Shown here piece by piece: positions 44,011 to 51,599 of a DNA stretch of 64,000 nucleotides. Position numbers and translations under genes: made by a program. The DNA is from Thalassobellus sp050294475. Its GTDB lineage: Bacteria > Bacteroidota > Bacteroidia > Flavobacteriales > Flavobacteriaceae. The first letter of the stretch is position 1. Every line of letters starts with the position of its first letter. Location of the stretch: the NCBI GenBank assembly GCA_050294475.1, contig JBNKOE010000024.1, forward strand, positions 124,001-188,000, given 5' to 3'. The notes below the pieces were generated by a model. The model did not search any database and was not told the origin of the DNA. It saw nothing but the letters and a program-made list of their open reading frames with translations.

Positions 44011-45375
44011 ATGCGAAAAGTTTTAGTCATTGGTTCTGGAAAATCAACTTCCTACCTTTTAAAATATTTATTAGATAAATCAATTTCTGAAAAACTTCAT
44101 ATTACAATTAGTGATATACATATTGAAAACGTTAAAAAGCGTATTGGTAATCATAAAAATGTATCTGTAATTACTTTGGATATATTCAATGATAAAGCTC
44201 GCATTGAAGCCATTAAAAATACAGACATTGTTGTTTCTATGCTACCTCCAAGATTCCATATAGAGGTAGCCAAAGATTGTGTTCAATACAGCAAACACAT
44301 GGTTACTGCATCCTATGTTAGTAAAGAAATGCTAGCACTAAATGACCAAGCTAAAGCAAAAGGTATTATACTAATGAATGAAATTGGTCTAGACCCTGGC
44401 ATTGATCATATGAGCGCTATGCAAATTATAGACCGTATTAGAAATAACGGCGGACATATGATTTTATTTGAATCATTTACAGGAGGATTAGTGGCTCCTG
44501 AAAGTGATAATAATTTATGGAATTACAAATTTACTTGGAATCCAAGAAATGTAGTAACTGCTGGACAAGGTGGTGTTGCTAAATTTTTACAAGAAGGCAC
44601 TTATAAATACATTCCTTATAATCGTTTATTTAGACGCACAGAATTTTTAGACATTGAAAATTTTGGTCGTTTTGAGGTTTATGCCAATCGAGATTCTTTA
44701 AAGTATCAAAGTGTATATGGCTTAGAAAATGTGCAAACTTTATATAGAGGCACCATGAGACGAGTGGGGTTTAGTAAAGCCTGGAATATTTTTGTAACGC
44801 TAGGTATGACTGATGATAGTTACACCATAGACGACAGCGAAAATATGAGTTACCGCGATTTTGTTAATGCCTTTCTCCCTTATAGTCCTTCAGATTCTGT
44901 TGAATTAAAGCTAAGACATGCGCTTAAAATAGATCAAGACGATATTGTTTGGGATAAACTTGTTGAACTCGATATTTTTAATGCTGAAAAAAGAGTTGAA
45001 CTAAAAAAAGCAACACCAGCTCAAATTCTTCAAAAAATATTAATGGATAGTTGGACACTTTCTGAAAATGATAAAGATATGATTGTCATGTACCATAAGT
45101 TTGGCTATGAAAAAAATGGAAAAAAACACCAAATAGATGCTAACATGGTGGTTGTTGGAGAAAACCAAACATATACTGCTATGGCTAAAACAGTAGGCTT
45201 ACCAGTTGCTATGGCTACTATTGCTATATTAAACGGAAAAGTTAAAACTACTGGTGTTCAAATTCCTATCAAAAAAGAAATTTATGAACCCATATTAAAT
45301 GAATTAGAAGATTTTGGTATCAAATTTAATGAAAAAGAAGTTCCTTATTTAGGCTATAATCCATTAAACAATTAA
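44011..45375 (+). CDS. Saccharopine dehydrogenase-like enzyme
   Basis: 454 residues. Rossmann start KVLVIGSGKSTSYLLKYLL, VVSMLPPRFHIEVAKDCV, NEIGLDPGIDHMSAM and the C-terminal IPIKKEIYEPILNELEDFG match the saccharopine reductase/dehydrogenase (LYS9-like) fold. It would split saccharopine to 2-aminoadipate semialdehyde and glutamate, or work in the reverse direction. There is no lysine-ketoglutarate reductase domain fused. An Lrp/AsnC gene follows 130 bp downstream and may control it. Glutaryl-CoA dehydrogenase at 11185 would serve the later part of lysine breakdown. Confidence 0.87.
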   Translation: MRKVLVIGSGKSTSYLLKYLLDKSISEKLHITISDIHIENVKKRIGNHKNVSVITLDIFNDKARIEAIKNTDIVVSMLPPRFHIEVAKDCVQYSKHMVTASYVSKEMLALNDQAKAKGIILMNEIGLDPGIDHMSAMQIIDRIRNNGGHMILFESFTGGLVAPESDNNLWNYKFTWNPRNVVTAGQGGVAKFLQEGTYKYIPYNRLFRRTEFLDIENFGRFEVYANRDSLKYQSVYGLENVQTLYRGTMRRVGFSKAWNIFVTLGMTDDSYTIDDSENMSYRDFVNAFLPYSPSDSVELKLRHALKIDQDDIVWDKLVELDIFNAEKRVELKKATPAQILQKILMDSWTLSENDKDMIVMYHKFGYEKNGKKHQIDANMVVVGENQTYTAMAKTVGLPVAMATIAILNGKVKTTGVQIPIKKEIYEPILNELEDFGIKFNEKEVPYLGYNPLNN

Positions 45376-45471
45376 TCTAAAAATCACTTTCTTATCCCCT
45401 TTTAAACATCTTAAAATTCGATTGGAGTAATCATTAATGCAAAAAATAGTTTCAATTTAAAATCAAATAGT

Positions 45472-45479
45472 TACTTTTG
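45472..45479 (+). promoter_or_regulatory. Candidate -7 element for the Lrp gene
   Basis: TACTTTTG followed by C, full consensus, 26 bp before the start; TTTC at 45450-45453 could be a weak -33 box. Confidence 0.5.
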
Positions 45480-45505
45480 CGTTTTAAATTAAAACAATTT
45501 AACAC

Positions 45506-45976
45506 ATGAAATCCAAAACAAAAACCATTACTATTGACGGAATAGACAAAAAAATACTCCGTACTTTAATGGAAGATGCAAGAATACCTATTTTAGAAAT
45601 AGCTAGAAATGTTGATATTTCTGGAGCAGCTATTCACCAAAGGTTGCGTAAACTTGAAAAATCTGGTTTAATTTCTGGTTCTAAATTTGTTATTAACCCT
45701 AGAATATTGGGCTATGAAACTGTTGCTTTTATTGGAGTTTATTTAGATAAAGCTATTCAAAACCCTGAAGCCATAAAACAATTAAAAAAAGTACCTGAAG
45801 TTTTAGAGTGTCATTACACTACTGGAAACTGGAATGTTTTAATTAAAATACTCTGTAAAGACAATGCACATTTAATGCATTTACTTAATAATGATATACA
45901 AACCATATCTGGTGTTTCTAGAACCGAAACTTTTATTTCGTTAGACCAACAAATTGATAGACAAATAACTATATAA
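45506..45976 (+). CDS. Lrp/AsnC-family transcription regulator
   Basis: 156 residues. N-terminal helix-turn-helix (IDKKILRTLMEDARIPILEIARNV, GAAIHQRLRKLEKSGLI, about 13-60), then the RAM ligand-binding domain (LECHYTTGNWNVLIKI, about 107-122). Such proteins form octamers and sense amino acids. It could regulate the saccharopine dehydrogenase gene just upstream; binding sites are not visible. A strong terminator follows. Confidence 0.93.
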   Translation: MKSKTKTITIDGIDKKILRTLMEDARIPILEIARNVDISGAAIHQRLRKLEKSGLISGSKFVINPRILGYETVAFIGVYLDKAIQNPEAIKQLKKVPEVLECHYTTGNWNVLIKILCKDNAHLMHLLNNDIQTISGVSRTETFISLDQQIDRQITI

Positions 45977-45979
45977 CAA

Positions 45980-46009
45980 AAAATCCCAAACAATAATGTT
46001 TGGGATTTT
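45980..46009. terminator. Bidirectional terminator between lrp and glyS
   Basis: Perfect 13-bp stem AAAATCCCAAACA (45980-45992) / TGTTTGGGATTTT (45997-46009), 4-nt loop, between convergent genes. Confidence 0.92.
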
Positions 46010-46020
46010 TATTTTAATGA

Positions 46021-46041
46021 GTTTCCTGCCTTCGCAGAAAT
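46021..46041. repeat. Worn palindromic repeat
   Basis: TTTCCTGCCTTCGCAGAAAT (46022-46041): CTGC/GCAG stem with CTTC-type centre, a decayed member of the TTCCxGCCTTCGCxGGAAT-like family seen at 9194-9213. It lies directly before the glyS stop. Confidence 0.5.
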
Positions 46042-46042
46042 A

Positions 46043-47584
46043 TTACATTTTCTTTAACCAAGAACGCACATCTACTTCTTGTTTAATAATGTCTCTTAAA
46101 TCTTCTATTTTAACACGTTGTTGTTCCATGGTGTCTCTATGACGAATGGTTACCATGTTATCTGTTAACGTATCATGATCTACAGTAACACAAAATGGTG
46201 TTCCGTTTGCATCTTGCCTTCTGTATCGGCGTCCAACAGCATCTTTTTCATCATAAATTACATTAAAATCCCATTTCAATTCATCTACAATTTTGCGAGC
46301 AACTTCTGGCAAACCATCTTTTTTAACCAATGGTAAAATAGCAGCTTTTACTGGTGCTAATACACTTGGTAATTTTAAAACCGTTCTAGTCGTTCCGTTT
46401 TCTAGTTCTTCTTCTTGTAAAGAATTTGAGAATACAGCAAGAAACATTCTATCTAAACCTATAGACGTTTCTAACACATATGGTGTGTAACTTTTATTTT
46501 CCTCATGATCGAAATACTGTAATTTCTTTCCTGAATATTCTTCGTGCGCTTTTAAATCGAAATCGGTACGCGAATGTATTCCTTCTAACTCTTTAAAACC
46601 AAATGGAAATTTAAATTCTATATCAGCAGCAGCATCTGCATAATGTGCTAACTTTTCATGATCGTGAAAACGATAATTATCGGCACCCATTCCTAAACTT
46701 AAATGCCATTTCATTCTGGTTTCTTTCCAGTGATTATACCATTCTACTTGAGTACCTGGTTTAATAAAAAACTGCATTTCCATTTGTTCAAACTCACGCA
46801 TTCTAAAAATAAACTGTCTTGCAACAATTTCATTTCTAAATGCTTTACCTGTTTGCGCAATACCAAACGGGATTTTTTGACGGCTTGTTTTTTGTACATT
46901 TAAAAAGTTTACAAAAATACCTTGAGCTGTTTCTGGGCGTAAATATAAATCCATCGCTGTTTCAGCCGAAGCACCTAACTTAGTTCCAAACATTAAGTTA
47001 AACTGCTTAACATCGGTCCAGTTTTTACTTCCTGTTAAGGGGTCAGCAATTTCCAACTCTTCAATAAGTGCTTTCACATCAGCTAAATCTTCATTTTCTA
47101 AAGATTTTGCCATTCTTGAAAGTATCGTATTTATTTTTTCTTGATACCCTAAAACACGTCCGTTAGTAGAAACAAATTCTTCTTTGTTAAAAGCTTCTCC
47201 AAAACGTTTAGCTGCTTTAGCAACTTCTTTATCAATTTTAGCTTCAATTTTAGCACAGTAATCTTCAATTAAAACATCGGCTCTGTAACGTTTTTTAGAA
47301 TCTTTATTATCAATTAATGGATCGTTAAACGCATCAACGTGTCCAGACGCTTTCCATGTGGTTGGATGCATAAAAATTGCGGCATCAATACCAACAATAT
47401 TTTCATTCATTTGCACCATAGCTCTCCACCAATAGTCGCGTATGTTTTTCTTTAATTCTGCGCCGTTTTGTGCATAGTCATATACAGCACTTAAACCGTC
47501 GTATATCTCACTACTTTGAAATACATATCCGTACTCCTTTGCATGCGATATTACCTTCTTAAATTGATCATCTTGATTTGCCAT
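46043..47584 (-). CDS. glyS: Glycyl-tRNA synthetase, dimeric type
   Basis: 513 residues from the ATG at 47582-47584 (MANQDDQF). An in-frame ATG 30 bp upstream adds a leader FQAVFYFCS that overlaps the promoter and does not fit the family. It is a class II enzyme of the alpha2 type: GYVFQSSEIYDGLSAVYDYAQNG, motif 2 RNEIVARQFIFRMREFEQMEMQF, motif 3 region SIGLDRMFLAVF, and an anticodon-binding C-terminus. It charges tRNA-Gly. A -7 box ends 4 bp before the start codon, so the transcript is probably leaderless. Confidence 0.96.
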   Translation of the reverse strand: MANQDDQFKKVISHAKEYGYVFQSSEIYDGLSAVYDYAQNGAELKKNIRDYWWRAMVQMNENIVGIDAAIFMHPTTWKASGHVDAFNDPLIDNKDSKKRYRADVLIEDYCAKIEAKIDKEVAKAAKRFGEAFNKEEFVSTNGRVLGYQEKINTILSRMAKSLENEDLADVKALIEELEIADPLTGSKNWTDVKQFNLMFGTKLGASAETAMDLYLRPETAQGIFVNFLNVQKTSRQKIPFGIAQTGKAFRNEIVARQFIFRMREFEQMEMQFFIKPGTQVEWYNHWKETRMKWHLSLGMGADNYRFHDHEKLAHYADAAADIEFKFPFGFKELEGIHSRTDFDLKAHEEYSGKKLQYFDHEENKSYTPYVLETSIGLDRMFLAVFSNSLQEEELENGTTRTVLKLPSVLAPVKAAILPLVKKDGLPEVARKIVDELKWDFNVIYDEKDAVGRRYRRQDANGTPFCVTVDHDTLTDNMVTIRHRDTMEQQRVKIEDLRDIIKQEVDVRSWLKKM

Positions 47585-47588
47585 GCTG

Positions 47589-47596
47589 CAAAAATA
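47589..47596 (-). promoter_or_regulatory. Candidate -7 element for glyS
   Basis: Minus-strand TATTTTTG followed by C, full consensus, 4 bp upstream of the chosen glyS start. Confidence 0.5.
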
Positions 47597-47691
47597 AAAA
47601 ACCGCTTGAAACAAAAGGGGTTCTTTGTTAAAAATTAAGCATCTAGGTCATTAATTTTTTATTTAACTTTATAAATTGACTAACCACGCCT

Positions 47692-48369
47692 ATGCCCAAA
47701 TCAATTCTAAATCTATTTTTCCCTAAAGTGTGTTATGCTTGCCATAATTTATTGCATGATAATGAAGCCACCATTTGCATTGATTGCCGACACGATTTAC
47801 CCGTTACCAACTTTCATTTTGATGATAACCATGCTATAAAAAAAGTACTTTATGGACGTGCAACCATTAAAAATGGCACAGCTCTTTTCAGGTTTGAAAA
47901 AAAAGGACTTGTACAACAACTCATTCATGGTTTAAAATATAAAGGCTATGAGCATATTGGTTTTGTTTTAGGAAACTGGCTTGGTGGTGAACTAAAAACG
48001 ATTAAAGAATATCAAAGTATAGATGTTGTAATTCCAGTACCATTGCATAAAAAAAAGCTTAAAAAACGAGGTTACAACCAAGTTTCAAAATTCGGACAAC
48101 AAATTGCTAAAGCTTTAAATGCTGATTATAAGGAAGATGTGTTAATTAAAATAACAAATACTAAATCGCAAACCACAAAAGGGAGATTCTCTCGTTGGAC
48201 AAATACCGATGAATTATTTGCTCTAAAAAATATGACAGCTATTGATAATAAACATATTTTGCTAGTAGACGATATTATTACAACAGGCGCCACCCTAGAA
48301 GCTTGTATTTTGGTTTTAAACCATGCAAAAAACATAAAAATAAGTATTGCAACCATGGCAATAGCCTAA
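47692..48369 (+). CDS. comF: ComF-family phosphoribosyltransferase-like protein
   Basis: 225 residues. An N-terminal zinc-ribbon-like segment has CYACHN and CIDCRH (about 15-34); the C-terminus has the PRPP-type loop LLVDDIITTGATLEAC (about 192-207), with PVPLHKKKLKKRGYNQ in between, diagnostic of ComF. The family is linked to DNA uptake in transforming bacteria, but many non-transforming bacteria have it. No other competence genes are nearby. Confidence 0.92.
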   Translation: MPKSILNLFFPKVCYACHNLLHDNEATICIDCRHDLPVTNFHFDDNHAIKKVLYGRATIKNGTALFRFEKKGLVQQLIHGLKYKGYEHIGFVLGNWLGGELKTIKEYQSIDVVIPVPLHKKKLKKRGYNQVSKFGQQIAKALNADYKEDVLIKITNTKSQTTKGRFSRWTNTDELFALKNMTAIDNKHILLVDDIITTGATLEACILVLNHAKNIKISIATMAIA

Positions 48370-48374
48370 TAAGA

Positions 48375-48407
48375 TTGTCGTTATATCTCTAAAATTATGT
48401 AGGTTTG
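48375..48407 (+). promoter_or_regulatory. Promoter of the Ig-like lipoprotein gene
   Basis: TTG (48375-48377), 22-nt spacer, TAGGTTTG (48400-48407), 20 bp before the chosen start at 48428. Confidence 0.55.
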
Positions 48408-48427
48408 TGCAAAAGTATAATTTAGTA

Positions 48428-50035
48428 ATGATTAAGACGCTTTCAAATTTTATTTTAGCTATATCTATCGGGCTTATTTTTGTTAACTGTGCTAACCGAG
48501 GCACACCTCCAGGTGGTCCTAAAGATTTAGATCCTCCTGTTATTTTAAAGGCTATACCAGAAAACTATTCAACAAATTTTAATGGTAAAGAAATTAAAAT
48601 TTATTTTGACGAATATGTTAAAATGAAAGACCTTCAAAAGCAACTAATCATTTCACCACCAATGGATACACCACCAGAAATCACACCTATTGGAGGCGCT
48701 AGTAAATACATTACTATTAAAATTCACGATACTTTACAACCTAATACCACATATGCTTTTAATTTTGGAAATAGTATTGTAGACAATAATGAAGGAAACC
48801 CTTATCCATATTACCGCTATGTACTTTCTACAGGAAATTATATTGATTCACTTACTGTTAAAGGAAATATAGTTGACGCCTTGCAAAGGCAACCAGAAAC
48901 CTTTATAAATGTAGCACTTTATGAGATTGACTCAACGTTTTCTGACTCCATTGTTTATAAAGAAAAACCAAAATATATAACTAATACTCTAGATAGTGTT
49001 ACAACCTTTTCTATTGAAAACATTAAAGCTGGAAAATATATGTTAATGGCTTTAAAAGATGGTAATGGCGACAACAAGTTTCAACAAAAAACAGATCAAA
49101 TTGCTTTTTATAAAAATTTTATTGAAGTGCCTACCGATTCGCTTTACACTCTTAAATTGTTTTCTGAAAATTTAGATTTTAAAGCTACAAGACCAATTTT
49201 AGATGCTAGCGAAAAAATTACTTTTGGATATGAAGGTGATTATAGAGACATGAAAATCACCATTAATTCTAAAGTGCCTGACAACTTTAGTTACCGTATA
49301 ACTAAAGACGAAAAAACAGACTCTCTTTACTATTGGTATAAGCCTAAATTAGAAGTTGACTCCCTTCTTTTTACAGTTTCTAATGCTAAATATAAGTTTA
49401 AAAAAGATTACACTGTTAAAATAAGAGATAAAAATCGTGATTCTCTAACTCTAAAAGGCATTTCTCCTATTGGCTCTGAAGATCCTTATAAAATAAGAGG
49501 AAGTGTACCTTTTATGAGTTTTGATGATTCAAAAATTAGTTTAATGGACAAAGATTCTTTAAACATTGATTTCACCACAGAATTTGACACTATAAATAAC
49601 ACCTACGCTATAAAATTTAAAAGAACCGAAGAAAATAGCTATAAAATACAAGTACTTCCAGAAGCCTTTACTGATTTTTTTGAAACTACAAATGATACTT
49701 TAAACTATTCTGTTACTACTAAAAAAACGTCTGATTATGGCTATGCACGTTTTACTTTAGTGAATGCGAAATACCCTCTTATTATTCAATTAACTACAGC
49801 TAAAGGAGAAGTAAAATATGAACAATACGCTGCATCTGAAGGCTCTGTAGATTTTTTAAACCTCACACCAAGCACCTATTATATTAGAATTATTCATGAT
49901 ACAAATGGCAATAAAAAATATGATACTGGTAATTATCTTAAAAAAATACAACCAGAAAAAGTAAGCCATTTTAAAGAAATTGAAATTAGAGCAGATTGGG
50001 GTTACCCTGAAACACTACAATTTAAAACAGAGTAA
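48428..50035 (+). CDS. Lipoprotein with N-terminal Ig-like (Big_5) domain
   Basis: 535 residues from the ATG at 48428; a GTG 21 bp upstream lies on the promoter and is rejected. The lipobox FVNC gives Cys21, followed by the conserved NRGTPPGGPKDLDPPVI and an Ig-like domain (about 30-130: FNGKEIKIYFDEYVKMKDL). The rest is beta-rich, with a repeated DGNGDNKFQ / DTNGNKKYD pattern typical of domains in surface proteins. Lineage-specific, function unknown. Its end overlaps the convergent nitrilase gene by 14 bp. Confidence 0.82.
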   Translation: MIKTLSNFILAISIGLIFVNCANRGTPPGGPKDLDPPVILKAIPENYSTNFNGKEIKIYFDEYVKMKDLQKQLIISPPMDTPPEITPIGGASKYITIKIHDTLQPNTTYAFNFGNSIVDNNEGNPYPYYRYVLSTGNYIDSLTVKGNIVDALQRQPETFINVALYEIDSTFSDSIVYKEKPKYITNTLDSVTTFSIENIKAGKYMLMALKDGNGDNKFQQKTDQIAFYKNFIEVPTDSLYTLKLFSENLDFKATRPILDASEKITFGYEGDYRDMKITINSKVPDNFSYRITKDEKTDSLYYWYKPKLEVDSLLFTVSNAKYKFKKDYTVKIRDKNRDSLTLKGISPIGSEDPYKIRGSVPFMSFDDSKISLMDKDSLNIDFTTEFDTINNTYAIKFKRTEENSYKIQVLPEAFTDFFETTNDTLNYSVTTKKTSDYGYARFTLVNAKYPLIIQLTTAKGEVKYEQYAASEGSVDFLNLTPSTYYIRIIHDTNGNKKYDTGNYLKKIQPEKVSHFKEIEIRADWGYPETLQFKTE

Positions 50036-50801
50036 ACGAATCTTTATCATTTAAAAACTTAAGCTTATTTCTATAAGCTTCAATATGTCTTTTTTCCAGC
50101 GTTACAATTTCAACTTGTTCTTTATCAGGTTTAAAAGTCGTTTTTATATTTCCTAAAACATCATATACTGCTGAGTGTCCTGAATATTCCATATTTATAC
50201 CATCAACTCCTACTCTATTAACACCAATAACATAGCTCATATTTTCAATTGCACGCGCTTTTAGCAAAGCATCCCAAGCCAAAATTCTAGGTTTTGGCCA
50301 ATTGGCAACATACATTAAAACATCATAATCTTCAACATTTCTAGCCCAAACAGGAAATCGTAAATCGTAACATACTAACGGACAAATTTTCCAACCTTTA
50401 TAGTTAATAATAATTTTTTCCTTTCCTGCTGAAAACACTTCGTCTTCACCCGCAAGGGTAAATGTATGTCGCTTATTGTAATAGGTAATTTTTCCTGAAG
50501 GTTCTACAAAAAGCAATCTATTATAATACTTGTTTTCTTCTGAAATAATCAAACTTCCAACAATGGCTGCATTTGTTTTAAAAGCTTCTTTCTGCATCCA
50601 TAAAACAGTATCACCTTGCATAGTTTCTGCAACTTTAGAAGCCTCCATTGTAAAAGCCGAAGTAAACATTTCTGGAAGCACAATAACATCAACCGATTCT
50701 GTAAAAGCATTGATTTTCTCTGAAAAATTGATACGATTTTGCTCAGGGTTTTCCCAAACCAAATCAGATTGTATTAATGCTATTTTAAGTTCCTTATGCA
50801 T
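50022..50801 (-). CDS. Nitrilase-superfamily hydrolase, omega-amidase-like
   Basis: 259 residues with the Glu-Lys-Cys triad: Glu44 (LPEMF), Lys110 (YNKRHTF) and Cys144 (VCYDLRFP). The sequence resembles the YafV/omega-amidase branch, which hydrolyses 2-oxoglutaramate and 2-oxosuccinamate made by glutamine or asparagine transaminases. Just upstream on the same strand lies the remnant of a methionine/glutamine-type aminotransferase gene (51355-51529), the natural partner. One base pair from the coiled-coil gene start/stop junction (50802), so the two form a transcript. Confidence 0.88.
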   Translation of the reverse strand: MHKELKIALIQSDLVWENPEQNRINFSEKINAFTESVDVIVLPEMFTSAFTMEASKVAETMQGDTVLWMQKEAFKTNAAIVGSLIISEENKYYNRLLFVEPSGKITYYNKRHTFTLAGEDEVFSAGKEKIIINYKGWKICPLVCYDLRFPVWARNVEDYDVLMYVANWPKPRILAWDALLKARAIENMSYVIGVNRVGVDGINMEYSGHSAVYDVLGNIKTTFKPDKEQVEIVTLEKRHIEAYRNKLKFLNDKDSFTLF

Positions 50802-51299
50802 TTATTTTAATTTTCTTTCAAACTTATCTCTTTTAAATCTAAGTTTTTCAATTTTATCAATCCACTTAGCTTCAGCAACTGGAGATAGTTTACCTCTTTT
50901 TTTAAGACTTTCATATTTAGCCGTTGTCTTATTGTATTTATTAGTAGCCTTCTCAAAATTAGTTTGAGCCTTTTCTTTTCGCTTTAAAGTCTTTTCAATC
51001 TTTTTTTGCTTTTTTTCAGCTCTCTTTTGTTCTTTTTCTGCTTTCTTTTTAGCTTTTTCAGCCTCTTTTACCTTTTTTTCTACCTCTACACGTTCAGCTT
51101 CTATACCTTTTTGTTCGTTTAAAGCTTCTAAAATAACCTTTTTCTCTTCAACAGTCAACATCGTTGTTACATCTACTTTATCTTTTAAAATAGTTTCCCC
51201 TTTAACTTCATAAGTAGCTGTAGCTCCTTCAAATACAAATTCTTGAGCTTGTATGGTTAATGATAATCCTAAAAACAATAATACTGCAAATAATTTCAT
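50802..51299 (-). CDS. Exported coiled-coil protein, unknown
   Basis: 165 residues. A signal peptide (about 1-19, ending IQAQ) is followed by a small globular part (about 20-60) and then an uninterrupted charged coiled coil rich in Lys and Glu (about 60-140: EKKVKEAEKAKKKAEKEQ). There is no known catalytic motif. It ends exactly where the nitrilase gene begins. Distant similarity to TolA-like helical tails is only compositional. Confidence 0.7.
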   Translation of the reverse strand: MKLFAVLLFLGLSLTIQAQEFVFEGATATYEVKGETILKDKVDVTTMLTVEEKKVILEALNEQKGIEAERVEVEKKVKEAEKAKKKAEKEQKRAEKKQKKIEKTLKRKEKAQTNFEKATNKYNKTTAKYESLKKRGKLSPVAEAKWIDKIEKLRFKRDKFERKLK

Positions 51300-51354
51300 G
51301 ATCCTTTTTTTAATTGTTACATGGTTTAGACCATATGATAATTAAAAAGTCACT

Positions 51355-51529
51355 TTAAATATCATTCAAAATATCTGCTGCAGCTTGTTTTAAAGTATCA
51401 TCCTTTTTTTGCAAAACAAAATCGAGGAAACCCTGTGATAAATGTATTGCTCCTTATTTAGTTGCTAAAGCATTCATCATGAAAAAGATAGTTGTTCCGA
51501 CATTAGGAATGTTTAGAAATATAAAGCAT
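51355..51529 (-). pseudogene. Internally deleted remnant of a methionine/glutamine-type aminotransferase
   Basis: On the minus strand the text reads ISK (51520 to 51512), then, after a one-base frameshift, PNVGTTIFFMMNALATK, an in-frame TAA, and GAIHLSQGFLDF, which is the N-terminus of the YbdL/kynurenine-aminotransferase family (normally LPNVGTTIF..LSQGFPDF). It runs without a break into VLQKKDDTLKQAAADILNDI and a stop, matching the family's C-terminus (FCFAKKDDTL type). About 340 residues between are gone. With a frameshift, a stop codon and a deletion it cannot be functional. The 51300-51599 gap holds this scar and the palindrome at 51519-51572. It lies upstream of the omega-amidase-like gene, the expected pathway partner. 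Confidence 0.8.
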
Positions 51530-51572
51530 TTTTTATTATTGTAAATTTACAATAATAAAAAATGCTTTATAT
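51519..51572. repeat. 54-bp perfect palindrome
   Basis: Arms of 27 bp (51519-51545 and 51546-51572) are exact reverse complements with no spacer; centre is AAATTT. It covers the pseudogene's putative start and ends 27 bp before the S46 peptidase ATG. It is much longer than the other terminator stems in the window (8-13 bp). It could be a bidirectional terminator, a miniature mobile element or an inversion scar. Confidence 0.9.
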
Positions 51573-51599
51573 ATTTGATTACACTCAATTTACAACACT

